DNA of 14,245 bases from Bacteroidota bacterium (GTDB taxonomy: Bacteria > Bacteroidota > Bacteroidia > Flavobacteriales_D > Crocinitomicaceae): positions 1-14,245 of the forward strand of contig VGML01000036.1 of assembly GCA_016866415.1 (NCBI GenBank), in the 5' to 3' direction. The notes beneath the pieces were generated by a model. The model did no database searches, had not been told where the DNA came from, and worked only from the letters and a program-made list of their open reading frames with translations. The position numbers and the translations under genes were made by a program. Positions 7,113 through 14,245 of the stretch are shown here, one piece after another. Each line of letters begins with the position of its first letter. Positions within the stretch are counted from its first letter, which is position 1.

Positions 7113-8119
7113 CACATTGGAAAATCTTTAAACGTTTTTACATAGTTGCATTTGTCCTTCTTGCTATTTTCCTCGTTGGAATTAGTGGTTTTATGTTCAT
7201 TGAAAATTGGAATTTTTTTGATTCCTTTTACATGACCGTTATTACAATTACCACTGTTGGTTTTGGAGAGACACACCCGCTTAGCGAAGCGGGGAGAATA
7301 TTCACTGCTCTTTTAATTTTAGGTACTTTTGGTACATTTGCTTATCTTATTTCTACGATAACCTCCTTAATCGCCTCAGGTGAACTTGGGCGGGAAATTA
7401 AAAAGTATAAATTAATCGATCAAATCAATCTTATGGAAAATCATATCATCGTTTGTGGAATGGGGCGGGTAGGAATTCAAGTGGCACAAGATTTAAAATA
7501 TGCCGAATTTCAAGTACTTATTATTGAAGAGAAAACGCAAGGCAAAGAAGATTTATTAGAGCAATTTCCTCATATCCCGGGAGATGCAACACGCGATGAA
7601 ATCTTAAATCAAGCAAATATTGAAAAAGCACATACGCTCGTCGCTTGTCTTCCAAATGATGCTGACAACTTGTTTATCGTCCTTACTGCTAAATCAATTA
7701 ATCCAAAACTTCAAATAATTTCACGCGCTTCTCAACGTTCATCAGTTACTAAAATTAAAATGGCCGGAGCACATCACGTAATTATGCCAGATTCAATTGG
7801 TGGAACGCACATGGCCTCAATAGTTTCAGCTCCTGAAGTGATAGAATTTCTTGATCAAATAAGGCTTGAGAGGCAGCACGGAGCTAATATAGAAGGGATC
7901 TCATTTGAACAATTACCGGAAAAATATAAAGGTAAAACGATTGGTGAGCTGGAAATTAAAAGGCAGACAGGTGCCACGATTGTCGGTTTTAAAACAAAAG
8001 ATGGTTCTTACATTATAAACCCTGAAGAATCAACAAGAATTGAAGAACATTCCTCCCTTTTCGTGCTTGGAAATGCCCAGCAAATTAAAAATGTTAACAC
8101 TATTTTTGAATTAATCTAA
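7109..8119 (+). CDS. Potassium channel with TrkA-N/RCK domains (336 aa)
   Basis: This is a two-TM, RCK-regulated potassium channel. TM1 covers about residues 10-30, then a pore helix and selectivity filter TITTVGFGE (46-54), with TVGFG matching the potassium signature, then TM2 (about 62-88). A cytosolic TrkA-N/RCK_N Rossmann domain starts at NHIIVCGMGRVG (111-122, GxGxxG nucleotide loop), with IIEE (138-141) at the end of beta-2 and GDATRDEIL (158-166). A TrkA-C domain runs from about 257 to the end. Members form tetramers gated by ligands such as Ca2+ or nucleotides bound to the RCK ring. The ATG at 7109 overlaps the PspC-like stop; a TTG at 7100 would add only three residues and is less likely. 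Length is normal for MthK-type channels. Physiological ligand cannot be read from the sequence. Confidence 0.93.
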   Translation: MTHWKIFKRFYIVAFVLLAIFLVGISGFMFIENWNFFDSFYMTVITITTVGFGETHPLSEAGRIFTALLILGTFGTFAYLISTITSLIASGELGREIKKYKLIDQINLMENHIIVCGMGRVGIQVAQDLKYAEFQVLIIEEKTQGKEDLLEQFPHIPGDATRDEILNQANIEKAHTLVACLPNDADNLFIVLTAKSINPKLQIISRASQRSSVTKIKMAGAHHVIMPDSIGGTHMASIVSAPEVIEFLDQIRLERQHGANIEGISFEQLPEKYKGKTIGELEIKRQTGATIVGFKTKDGSYIINPEESTRIEEHSSLFVLGNAQQIKNVNTIFELI

Positions 8120-8125
8120 CTCAAA

Positions 8126-9007
8126 ATGAGAATTTTAGTAACGGGAAGTAATGGGCTTTTAGGACAAAAGATTGTTCGACAACTAAAAAAACGAAAAATT
8201 GAGTTTTTGGCAACATCTAAAGGAAAAAATAGAAATCTGGATTGTGAAGATTTAAAGTATGTCTCCATGGACATTTGTTCAGAAGAGGAAATTGCTCAAG
8301 TATTTAACTCTTTTCTCCCCACTCATGTTGTCCATACCGCTGCAATGACAAATGTTGATGCATGCGAATTGAATCCCGAAGATTGTTATGAAACAAATGT
8401 ACTCGCATCAAAAAAGTTATTTAACGAAGCAAAAAAAATTGGTGCTCATTTTCAACTGCTCTCCACAGATTTCATTTTTGATGGAGAAAAAGGGAATTAC
8501 AAGGAAGATGATAAGCCAAATCCACTCAGTATATATGCTAAGTCAAAAGTAGACGCAGAACAATTTTTAATAACAGATTCATATTCAAACTTTTCGATAG
8601 TTCGAACAATTATTGTTTACGGAATTGGAAATAATTTATCTCGTACCAATATCGTTTGTTGGGCAAAGGACGCACTTTCCAAAGGTCAAGAAATGAAAAT
8701 CATTGATGATCAATTCCGCGCTCCAACTTGGGCAGATGATTTAGCATGGGCGTGTATTCGTATTTGCGAACTTAATAAAAAGGGAGTATATCATATTTCT
8801 GGGCCTGAAACGATGTCTATTTTTAACGTTGTCGAGCGTGTTGCAAGGCATTTTGGTTTATCAACAGAAACATTGGTTAGAACGGATAGCAGCACTTTGA
8901 ATCAACCTGCAAAGAGACCGACAAAAACTGGATTTAATTTAACAAAAGCCAGAAATGAATTGGGTTACAATCCTAAAACGCTCGAAGAAACACTTGATTT
9001 TATATAA
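8126..9007 (+). CDS. RmlD-like SDR family oxidoreductase (293 aa)
   Basis: An extended SDR protein related to dTDP-4-dehydrorhamnose reductase. The N-terminal Rossmann motif is RILVTGSNGLLGQKI with G7xxG10xxG13. D49 (MDI) is in the position expected for the adenine-contacting Asp, VVHTAAMTNVDACE (68-81) is the RmlD hallmark, LSTDFIFDG (112-120) supplies the catalytic-region Ser/Thr, and Y137-AKS-K141 is the YxxxK catalytic pair. The C-terminal half has RAPTWADDLAWAC, the RmlD substrate-domain motif. RmlD makes dTDP-L-rhamnose, but no rmlA, rmlB or rmlC partner is present here, and stand-alone RmlD-like reductases with unknown sugar substrates are common, so I do not give the symbol. It starts 6 bases after the channel stop, in the same operon. 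No terminator is visible after it. Confidence 0.87.
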   Translation: MRILVTGSNGLLGQKIVRQLKKRKIEFLATSKGKNRNLDCEDLKYVSMDICSEEEIAQVFNSFLPTHVVHTAAMTNVDACELNPEDCYETNVLASKKLFNEAKKIGAHFQLLSTDFIFDGEKGNYKEDDKPNPLSIYAKSKVDAEQFLITDSYSNFSIVRTIIVYGIGNNLSRTNIVCWAKDALSKGQEMKIIDDQFRAPTWADDLAWACIRICELNKKGVYHISGPETMSIFNVVERVARHFGLSTETLVRTDSSTLNQPAKRPTKTGFNLTKARNELGYNPKTLEETLDFI

Positions 9008-9015
9008 GAAAGAGC

Positions 9016-9045
9016 TTGTGTTTTATTTTGAAAAAGTTATCTTTA
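9016..9045 (+). promoter_or_regulatory. Likely Bacteroidota-type promoter for the permease operon
   Basis: TTG (9016-9018), a 19-base spacer, and TATCTTTA (9038-9045) match the Bacteroidota housekeeping consensus TTG-N19-TAnnTTTG with only the last G changed. It lies in the 68-base gap after the SDR gene and about 30 bases upstream of the ATG at 9076, which suits a transcript starting near 9050-9053. Confidence 0.6.
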
Positions 9046-9075
9046 TCCTTCTAATCACAAAAAATTACTTAAAAA

Positions 9076-10899
9076 ATGGCTAAAAGTCCTTGGCGTAAAA
9101 AACCTATTTCTGCATTCGAAGCGGACATGAAAAAAAATGATTTAAATCGAATTTTAGGTCGTTGGGGATTGACCTCACTTGGAATTGGAGCAATCATTGG
9201 TGGTGGAATTTTTACATTAACTGGAATTGCGGCGCACGACCATGCTGGACCTGCTCTTGCTCTAGCTTTTGTGATTGCTGGTGTTGGCTGTTTATTCGCG
9301 TCTCTTTGTTATGCGGAATTTTCTGCTGTTCTACCAGTTGAAGGTTCTGCTTATGCCTATTCTTACGGAACAGTTGGTGAAATTTTTGCTTGGATTATCG
9401 GTTGGAATTTGATTTTGGAATACATGATGGGGGCAACAACCGTGGCTGTAAGTTGGAGTGGATACTTTGGAAAGTTATTGGACCTCATTCATGTGCATCT
9501 CCCAATCTGGCTGATGATGGATTATTCAACAGCAAAGGCAACAGTTTCTGATGCACTTGGTGTATCACAAATACAAGATTATCTATTATCCGTTCAACCT
9601 AAAATGGATTTCAAATTATTAAGTCAAGCCCTTGTCGAAAAGAAATCCGCTTTGAAAGCTTTACATTTTCAAAATAGTAAAGAAGTAATTGAACATATTC
9701 AGTCACAACTGCCGGATATGACAACAATTAAAAATGGATTAAAAAGTTCCAAAGAAGCTTATGCTTTGATGAAAGATGCGAAGAGCCCAACGACGCTTAT
9801 TGATATTGCCAATGGATCAAACGCGGCAGAATTGAAAAAACACTATTCTGATATTTCTCTTTCCGGTTTTGCTATTAACTTACCTGCATTTTTAATTACG
9901 TGGGTTGTGACTTCAATTCTTGTAAAAGGAATAAAGGAGGCGGCTAAAACGAATAACATCATTGTAATTGTTAAAGTATTAGTTGTGCTTTTTGTTATTA
10001 TTGCGGGTGCTTTTTATGTCAATACCGCAAATTGGACACCATTCATTCCAAACGAATATGTCGATTATAAAGGAACTTCACATTTTGGAATTAGTGGGGT
10101 TTTGACTGCCGCAACAATCGTATTCTTTGCATATATTGGTTTTGACGCCGTTTCTACCCAAGCGGGAGAAGCAAAAAATCCGAAAAAAGATGTACCGTTT
10201 GCGATAATTGCATCATTGATTATTTGTACCGTTCTTTATATTCTTGTTTCCTTGGTCTTGACGGGAATGGTTAAATACAGCGAATTGGATATGCGTGCCC
10301 CTGTTGCTTCAGCCTTCTCTGGTGTTGGATTAACTTGGGCTGTTTATATCATTGTAATCGCTGCCACAGCTGGATTAATTTCAGTAATGTTAGTAATGAT
10401 GTTAGGTCAAACGCGTATTTTCTTAGGAATGGCCAAAGATGGTCTTTTGCCAAAAAATATGTTTGGATACATTCACCCAAAATTCAAAACGCCTTCTCGA
10501 AGCACCATATTAGTTGGAGCGATAATTTCTATCGTAGCCGCAGTTACACCTATTAATAGCGTCTCTGAAATGTGTTCAATGGGGACCTTGTTAGCGTTTG
10601 CTATGATTTCAATAGCAGTTGTTGTATTGAGAGTAAAGCAACCTCAGCTCGAACGACCATTTAAAACACCTCTTCTATTTATTGTTGGGCCTGCAGGTGC
10701 AGCATTCAATATCTCATTAATGTACTTCGTTCGGCCGGAAACATGGGTAGCGTTTTTGTGTTGGTCTTCATTAGGGATTATCGTTTACTTTTTATACTCT
10801 CGTAATCATAGCCACCTGAATAATATTGAACTTGCTGAAACACCTCGTGGTCACGACGCAATTGTACATGCATCAGAAGACAATACAAAGGAAGATTAA
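9076..10899 (+). CDS. APC-superfamily amino acid permease, CAT-like, with large TM3-TM4 insertion (607 aa)
   Basis: This is a cytoplasmic-membrane amino-acid transporter of the cationic amino acid transporter (CAT/YfnA-like) branch. TM1 contains SLGIGAIIGGGIFTLTG, the unwound GxG substrate-backbone motif. GEIFAWIIGWNLILEYMMGA (101-120) is the CAT-type TM3, VFFAYIGFDAVSTQAGEAKNPKKDVP (split around residues 349-374) is the CAT signature around TM8, and RIFLGMAKDGLLPK (447-460) follows TM10. Twelve TMs are likely. Family members are usually about 460-500 residues. The excess is explained mainly by a hydrophilic, mostly helical stretch at about 145-262 between TM3 and TM4, predicted outside the cytoplasmic membrane. 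A 25-residue polar N-terminus and a polar C-terminal tail are present. Substrate is inferred to be an amino acid; specificity is unknown. It is followed after 18 bases by a second transporter. Confidence 0.9.
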   Translation: MAKSPWRKKPISAFEADMKKNDLNRILGRWGLTSLGIGAIIGGGIFTLTGIAAHDHAGPALALAFVIAGVGCLFASLCYAEFSAVLPVEGSAYAYSYGTVGEIFAWIIGWNLILEYMMGATTVAVSWSGYFGKLLDLIHVHLPIWLMMDYSTAKATVSDALGVSQIQDYLLSVQPKMDFKLLSQALVEKKSALKALHFQNSKEVIEHIQSQLPDMTTIKNGLKSSKEAYALMKDAKSPTTLIDIANGSNAAELKKHYSDISLSGFAINLPAFLITWVVTSILVKGIKEAAKTNNIIVIVKVLVVLFVIIAGAFYVNTANWTPFIPNEYVDYKGTSHFGISGVLTAATIVFFAYIGFDAVSTQAGEAKNPKKDVPFAIIASLIICTVLYILVSLVLTGMVKYSELDMRAPVASAFSGVGLTWAVYIIVIAATAGLISVMLVMMLGQTRIFLGMAKDGLLPKNMFGYIHPKFKTPSRSTILVGAIISIVAAVTPINSVSEMCSMGTLLAFAMISIAVVVLRVKQPQLERPFKTPLLFIVGPAGAAFNISLMYFVRPETWVAFLCWSSLGIIVYFLYSRNHSHLNNIELAETPRGHDAIVHASEDNTKED

Positions 10900-10917
10900 T
10901 TATCTGTTTCGGTCACA

Positions 10918-12357
10918 ATGAGCGAAAACTTCAAACGATCTCTTGGTTTAGTTGATGCGACGAGCCTTGTAGCTGGCTCCATGATTGGTTCTGGGATTTT
11001 CATCGTAACATCTATTATGATGCGCGATATCGGTTCTGCGGGCTGGCTAATTGTTTTATGGTTGTTAACGGGGCTAATTACAGTCTTTGCTGCTCTAAGT
11101 TATGGTGAATTAGCAGGTATGATGCCTGGAGCCGGAGGACAATATGTTTACATCCAGCGGGCTTATGGGAAGATGGCTTCGTTTCTTTATGGTTGGACGG
11201 TTTTCGCTGTTATTCAAACGGGAGTGATTGCTGCTGTTGCGGTCGCTTTTGCAAAATACGCAGGTGTTTTTTTTCCAGGGCTGAACAATGTCTTATGGGA
11301 AGTCTCTTCTACTTTTAAAATAACGTTTGGGCAAGTAATCGCCATAGGTAGTATTATTGTTTTAACTAAACTTAATGCAGGAGGAGTAGAAAATGGCAAG
11401 TGGCTTCAGGTGATTTTTACAGGAGCAAAAGTAATAGCCTTATTTTCATTAATCGTTCTTGGATTAGCAATTGGGGTAAACTCGGGCAGACTTGCAGAGA
11501 ACTTTCAAGACATGTGGGTTGCCAAGAAAACCATTATCAATGATGACAAGTCAATTACAACTGTTGCTTTAACTGGTTTTGCTTTGTTGGGCGCATTGGG
11601 TGCAACAATAATCAATTCCTTGTTTTCGTCTGACGCATGGAATAACGTGACATTCATTGCTGGAGAAATTAAAAATCCACAAAAAAATATTCCACGAAGT
11701 TTATTCTTGGGAACGTTGATTGTTACGATTATTTATATTTTGGCGAATCTCGCTTATTTAGCTTTATTGCCCATTCATGGAGGTCCTGATGGTAAAAATG
11801 CAGTTGATCAAGGTATCATGTTTGCTTTCGACGACCGTTTGGGTTCAAGTGCCGCCTCCATGATTATTGGAAATGCAGGTGTATTTGTGATGGCTGGTTT
11901 AATTATGATATCAACCTTTGGATGTAACAATGGTCTAATTCTAGCGGGTTCTCGCTTGTTCTATGCCATGTCAAAAGATGGTTTGTTTTTCAAAAAAGCA
12001 AGTAATTTAAATAAAAACTCAGTTCCAGGAATTGCTCTATGGATTCAATGTATCTGGGCATCTATCTTATGTTTATCTGGGAAATACGGTGATTTATTAG
12101 TATACAGCACATTTGCGTCCCTTTTGTTCTATATTCTTACTATTGGAGGAATCTTTGTTTTGCGAAAAAAAGAACCTGAGGCAGATCGTCCCTACAAGGC
12201 TTTCGGATATCCATATATTCCTGTTCTTTACATTCTATTAACCCTCGCCATTTGCATTGATTTATTAATTTATGATTCCAAAAATGCCGGAATGGGTCTG
12301 CTTATCGTGCTTTTAGGAATTCCCATTTATTTTTTCGCAAACCGAAAATCAGAGTAA
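10918..12357 (+). CDS. APC-superfamily amino acid permease/exchanger, LAT-like (479 aa)
   Basis: A second transporter of the same superfamily but clearly a different branch. TM1 carries LVAGSMIGSGIFIVTS (17-32), the GSGIF substrate motif. TM2-TM3 carries SYGELAGMMPGAGGQYVYI (61-79), as in LAT and SteT-like exchangers. FSSDAWNNVTFIAGEIKNPQKNIPRS (split around 236-261) is the LAT/SteT counterpart of the TM6-7 region, and SRLFYAMSKDGLFF (345-358) follows TM8. Residues RPYKAFGYPYIPVLYI (424-439) match the standard C-terminal 'RPfkv.gYP..P' element. Length is normal, with about twelve TM segments. There is little residue-level similarity to the preceding permease beyond superfamily motifs, so this is not a recent tandem duplication. 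The substrate could be small neutral amino acids, but this is a guess. It ends one base before the TTG start of the HhH gene. Confidence 0.9.
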   Translation: MSENFKRSLGLVDATSLVAGSMIGSGIFIVTSIMMRDIGSAGWLIVLWLLTGLITVFAALSYGELAGMMPGAGGQYVYIQRAYGKMASFLYGWTVFAVIQTGVIAAVAVAFAKYAGVFFPGLNNVLWEVSSTFKITFGQVIAIGSIIVLTKLNAGGVENGKWLQVIFTGAKVIALFSLIVLGLAIGVNSGRLAENFQDMWVAKKTIINDDKSITTVALTGFALLGALGATIINSLFSSDAWNNVTFIAGEIKNPQKNIPRSLFLGTLIVTIIYILANLAYLALLPIHGGPDGKNAVDQGIMFAFDDRLGSSAASMIIGNAGVFVMAGLIMISTFGCNNGLILAGSRLFYAMSKDGLFFKKASNLNKNSVPGIALWIQCIWASILCLSGKYGDLLVYSTFASLLFYILTIGGIFVLRKKEPEADRPYKAFGYPYIPVLYILLTLAICIDLLIYDSKNAGMGLLIVLLGIPIYFFANRKSE

Positions 12358-12358
12358 C

Positions 12359-13228
12359 TTGCAAGATCCTTTTTATATTTCAAAACGAAACAGAAGAGGG
12401 GTTATTTCCTTGTTTATCTTTTCACTAATTGTGGTTTTTACGCCTAGATTTTTGATGCTTTTCCAAAGAGAAGACAAAATTATTATTTCATCAGAAGAGA
12501 TTGAATCATTAGAAAAATCGCGATCATTATCTCAATATAATTATGGAAACAAAAAATCGTATTCTAGACAAGATAAATTCAAGACACCTGAACGAAAATT
12601 CGACCCGAATGATTATACTTCTGGGGATTGGATAAAATTGGGACTTTCGGAAAAGCAAGTTGCTGTAGTAATGAAATTCACAAGTCGCGGTATTTATTCA
12701 AACGATGATCTGAAAAAAATCTTCGTGATTCCTGAAGGATTGTTCAATAAAATAAAGGACTCAACCTACTATCCGCAGAAAGAAACTTTATCAAAAATTG
12801 AAAGAGAACTAAATCAAGATAGGCCAACAGCCGTCCTTATAGACTTAAACAAGTCATCCGTTGAAGACTTTACCAAAATCAATGGCATAGGTCCGTTTTA
12901 TGCAAAACAAATCATTCGATATCGCGAGCAATTAGGTGGATATCATTCCAAAGAACAACTTTTAGAAGTCTGGAAAATGAATTTAGAAACGTATGAAAAA
13001 TTGAAGGACTACATTTTCATTCAAAAAGGTGAAATAAAGAAAATAGCGCTAAATTCAACAAACATTAACGAATTAAACAACCATCCATACCTAAATTGGA
13101 ACCAAGCTAATTCAATCATTAAGATGAAAGAACAACGCGGGGGCTTCAAATCGATAAGCGACATAAAAGAATCCATATTAATTGATGAAGAAACCTTTGA
13201 AAAACTAGTTCCTTACTTAACTTTGTAA
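12359..13228 (+). CDS. ComEA-like helix-hairpin-helix protein, membrane-anchored, TTG start (289 aa)
   Basis: The N-terminus is a short basic segment (SKRNRRG) followed by one TM helix (about 15-28). Three helix-hairpin-helix modules follow: about 81-139 (FDPNDYTSGDWIKLGLSEKQ), 161-222 (IDLNKSSVEDFTKINGIGPF, with the GIGPFYAKQII hairpin) and 230-289 (NSTNINELNNHPYLNWNQAN). The middle one is the classical 'N-x-A/S-x-x-x-x-L/F-x-x-x-x-G-I-G' DNA-backbone motif of ComEA. HhH proteins of this type bind double-stranded DNA; ComEA acts in DNA uptake, but for this Bacteroidota family the role is unproven. No ATG exists between the upstream in-frame TAG (12314) and residue 33, which lies beyond the TM helix. 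TTG at 12359, one base after the permease stop, is therefore the best start. Confidence 0.85.
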   Translation: MQDPFYISKRNRRGVISLFIFSLIVVFTPRFLMLFQREDKIIISSEEIESLEKSRSLSQYNYGNKKSYSRQDKFKTPERKFDPNDYTSGDWIKLGLSEKQVAVVMKFTSRGIYSNDDLKKIFVIPEGLFNKIKDSTYYPQKETLSKIERELNQDRPTAVLIDLNKSSVEDFTKINGIGPFYAKQIIRYREQLGGYHSKEQLLEVWKMNLETYEKLKDYIFIQKGEIKKIALNSTNINELNNHPYLNWNQANSIIKMKEQRGGFKSISDIKESILIDEETFEKLVPYLTL

Positions 13229-13229
13229 T

Positions 13230-13760
13230 ATGACGATTGAAGATAAACTAAAAGCAATTATTCGCGACGTTCCTGATTTTCCGAAACCAGGAATATTATT
13301 TAAAGATATTTCAACGATTATGTTGAATCCTGAAATATCAAATGAGGTTTTGAGTCACTTGAAGGATTTGTATATTGAGCAACAAATAGAAGCTGTTGCC
13401 GGTATTGAAAGCAGGGGTTTTTTATTTGGATATCCATTGGCAATGCAATTAGGTGTTCCATTTATTCTGATTCGTAAAGAAGGAAAGTTACCATATAAGA
13501 AAGTTAAACATGCGTATGATCTTGAATATGGCAGCGCGGTGGTTGAAATCCATGAAGATGCTGTGCTTCCCGGTCAACGGGTTTTAATACATGATGATTT
13601 ACTAGCAACAGGAGGCTCTGCAAATGCGGCAGCTGAACTAATTAAAAAATGTGGTGGAGAAATTGCTGGATTCAACTTTTTGGTAGGACTTTCATTCCTA
13701 AATGGAGAAGAGAAATTAAACAAACATTCTTCAAATATTGTTAATCTTATTAGATTCTAA
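13230..13760 (+). CDS. apt: Adenine phosphoribosyltransferase (176 aa)
   Basis: Converts adenine and PRPP to AMP and pyrophosphate in purine salvage, in the cytoplasm. The sequence has the Apt N-terminal signature IRDVPDFPKPGILFKDI (11-27), the GIESRGFLFG block (58-67) contacting adenine, a flexible-loop region near IRKEGKLPY (81-89), and the PRPP-binding loop VLIHDDLLATGGSANAA (118-134), with the acidic pair DD followed by LATGG. The usual loop has V or I-D-D; here His121 precedes the DD pair. Length is typical. The gene starts one base after the HhH gene stop and is probably the last gene of the permease operon. I see no close functional link with the transporters; the arrangement may simply reflect gene order. 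Confidence 0.96.
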   Translation: MTIEDKLKAIIRDVPDFPKPGILFKDISTIMLNPEISNEVLSHLKDLYIEQQIEAVAGIESRGFLFGYPLAMQLGVPFILIRKEGKLPYKKVKHAYDLEYGSAVVEIHEDAVLPGQRVLIHDDLLATGGSANAAAELIKKCGGEIAGFNFLVGLSFLNGEEKLNKHSSNIVNLIRF

Positions 13761-13779
13761 TTAATACTTTAAAGAAAGA

Positions 13780-14047
13780 ATGAAAAAAAAACAAAAATCA
13801 GAAAATTATACTTATTATTTCCTCATTGGTCCTTTTTTTAGGACTTTCGGTAGGGCTTTGGTATTATTTAAGTTTAAGAAACATCCATGAAAAATATGGG
13901 TGTAACTCATTTGATGATTGTCTTACGAAATATAATTTTGACGGCGCTTATTACTTTTACAATCAGGAAGCCGATTTGGATAAACTCGAAAAGTTTATTA
14001 AAGGCGACAAGAAATCCATTATGTTCAAAAAACTTATAAATACTTAA
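13780..14047 (+). CDS. Small single-pass membrane protein with apparent frameshift at an A9 run
   Basis: The natural start is ATG 13780, 19 bases after apt and just behind the purine-rich AAAGAAAGA. It is followed by nine A residues (13783-13791). Read literally, this frame gives a 36-residue peptide ending at TGA 13888. Removing one A instead gives MKKNKNQKIILIISSLVLFL, a typical basic start plus TM helix. It continues without a stop to TAA 14045 as an 88-residue protein with a single TM (about 8-30) and a short soluble tail containing CNSFDDC and KYNFDGAYYFYNQEADLDKL. In the second frame there is no ATG before the TM; TTG 13826 is the only usual start and would cut the TM helix in half. The gene is therefore broken, mis-sequenced by one A, or read by slippage. 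I do not recognise the family; the tail could be a remnant of a longer protein. Confidence 0.6.
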
Positions 14048-14052
14048 CAACT

Positions 14053-14245
14053 ATGAAAAAAATACTTTTATCACTATTAATTTTAAATAGTATCTCTTGT
14101 TTTTCTCAAGAAAATTTTACCAAAATTGAATTTGATAATGCCACTCATTATGGTGAAAAATGGAATACAGACATCAAATTATTTCTTTACGGTAATTATA
14201 CCCAAGAAAACTATGAAACTGTGGTAAGTACCGTAAAAGAATTTA
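14053..14245 (+). CDS. Secreted protein, N-terminal part (truncated by window end)
   Basis: Starts at ATG 14053, five bases after the previous stop codon, and stays open to the window end (64 full codons). A signal peptide is clear: MKKILLSLLILNSISCFSQ. Cleavage after FSQ is likely; the cysteine at residue 16 is a weak lipobox candidate because SIS-C lacks the usual Leu at -3. The mature part begins with NFTKIEFDN, then YGEKWNTDIKLFLYGNYTQENYETVVSTVKEF. The pattern 'W-x-x-D-I-x-L-x-L-x-G-x-Y' followed by an amphipathic helix recalls secreted DUF2927-type proteins, but too little is visible to commit. Its spacing suggests it is read together with the small membrane-protein gene. Confidence 0.7.
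   Translation, partial: MKKILLSLLILNSISCFSQENFTKIEFDNATHYGEKWNTDIKLFLYGNYTQENYETVVSTVKEF

Noticed and set aside
8126..9007. Assignment as rmlD of a rhamnose pathway
   Set aside because: No rmlA, rmlB or rmlC neighbour is present; only the RmlD-like fold and motifs are supported.
9076..12357. Recent tandem duplication of permeases
   Set aside because: The two proteins share only superfamily motifs and differ in branch-specific signatures and length, so they are distinct transporters.
1..14245. Defence island, prophage, CRISPR array or integrative element
   Set aside because: No nuclease, recombinase, transposase, phage gene, direct-repeat array or tRNA was seen; gene content and orientation look like core chromosome.

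Overview
The window looks like an ordinary chromosomal segment of a low-GC member of the Bacteroidota, most likely order Flavobacteriales. The evidence is a C-terminal type IX secretion (T9SS) type A sorting domain, a PorE-like TPR/beta-propeller/OmpA protein, several signal peptides ending in 'FSQ', a DUF2851-type protein, and promoter-like elements of the Bacteroidota type (TTG, about 19 nt, TAnnTTTG). Family-level placement (for example near Crocinitomicaceae) would only be a guess. Every gene I can support lies on the + strand, genes are tightly packed, and no gene-free gap exceeds 70 bases. I see no tRNA, rRNA, CRISPR array, insertion sequence or phage gene.

Region 1 (1-3517) is a compact run: the end of a PASTA-domain protein, a secreted T9SS cargo protein whose ATG follows the previous stop by one base, and an RluA/RluD-family rRNA pseudouridine synthase that overlaps the cargo stop codon by 4 bases. 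Region 2 (3518-5756) is a single gene with its own likely promoter and a strong intrinsic terminator. It encodes an envelope protein with TPRs, a PD40-type propeller, a carboxypeptidase-regulatory-like fold and an OmpA peptidoglycan-binding domain, which is the PorE architecture.

Region 3 (5782-9007) is a coupled operon: a DUF2851-family protein of unknown function, a PspC-like small membrane protein, a TrkA/RCK potassium channel and an RmlD-like SDR reductase. The first three are joined by ATGA stop/start overlaps and the SDR follows after 6 bases. Region 4 (9008-13760) begins with a good Bacteroidota-type promoter and reads through two dissimilar APC-superfamily amino-acid transporters, a ComEA-like helix-hairpin-helix protein that apparently starts at TTG, and adenine phosphoribosyltransferase (apt). 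The first transporter carries an unusual soluble insertion of about 118 residues between TM3 and TM4.

Region 5 (13761-14245) holds a small single-pass membrane protein whose ATG and body lie in different frames across an A9 run, followed by the start of a secreted protein cut by the window end. Most of the window is housekeeping. The points worth checking are the A9 frame break, the permease insertion, the coupled DUF2851/PspC/K+ channel set and the start codon next to or inside a terminator.
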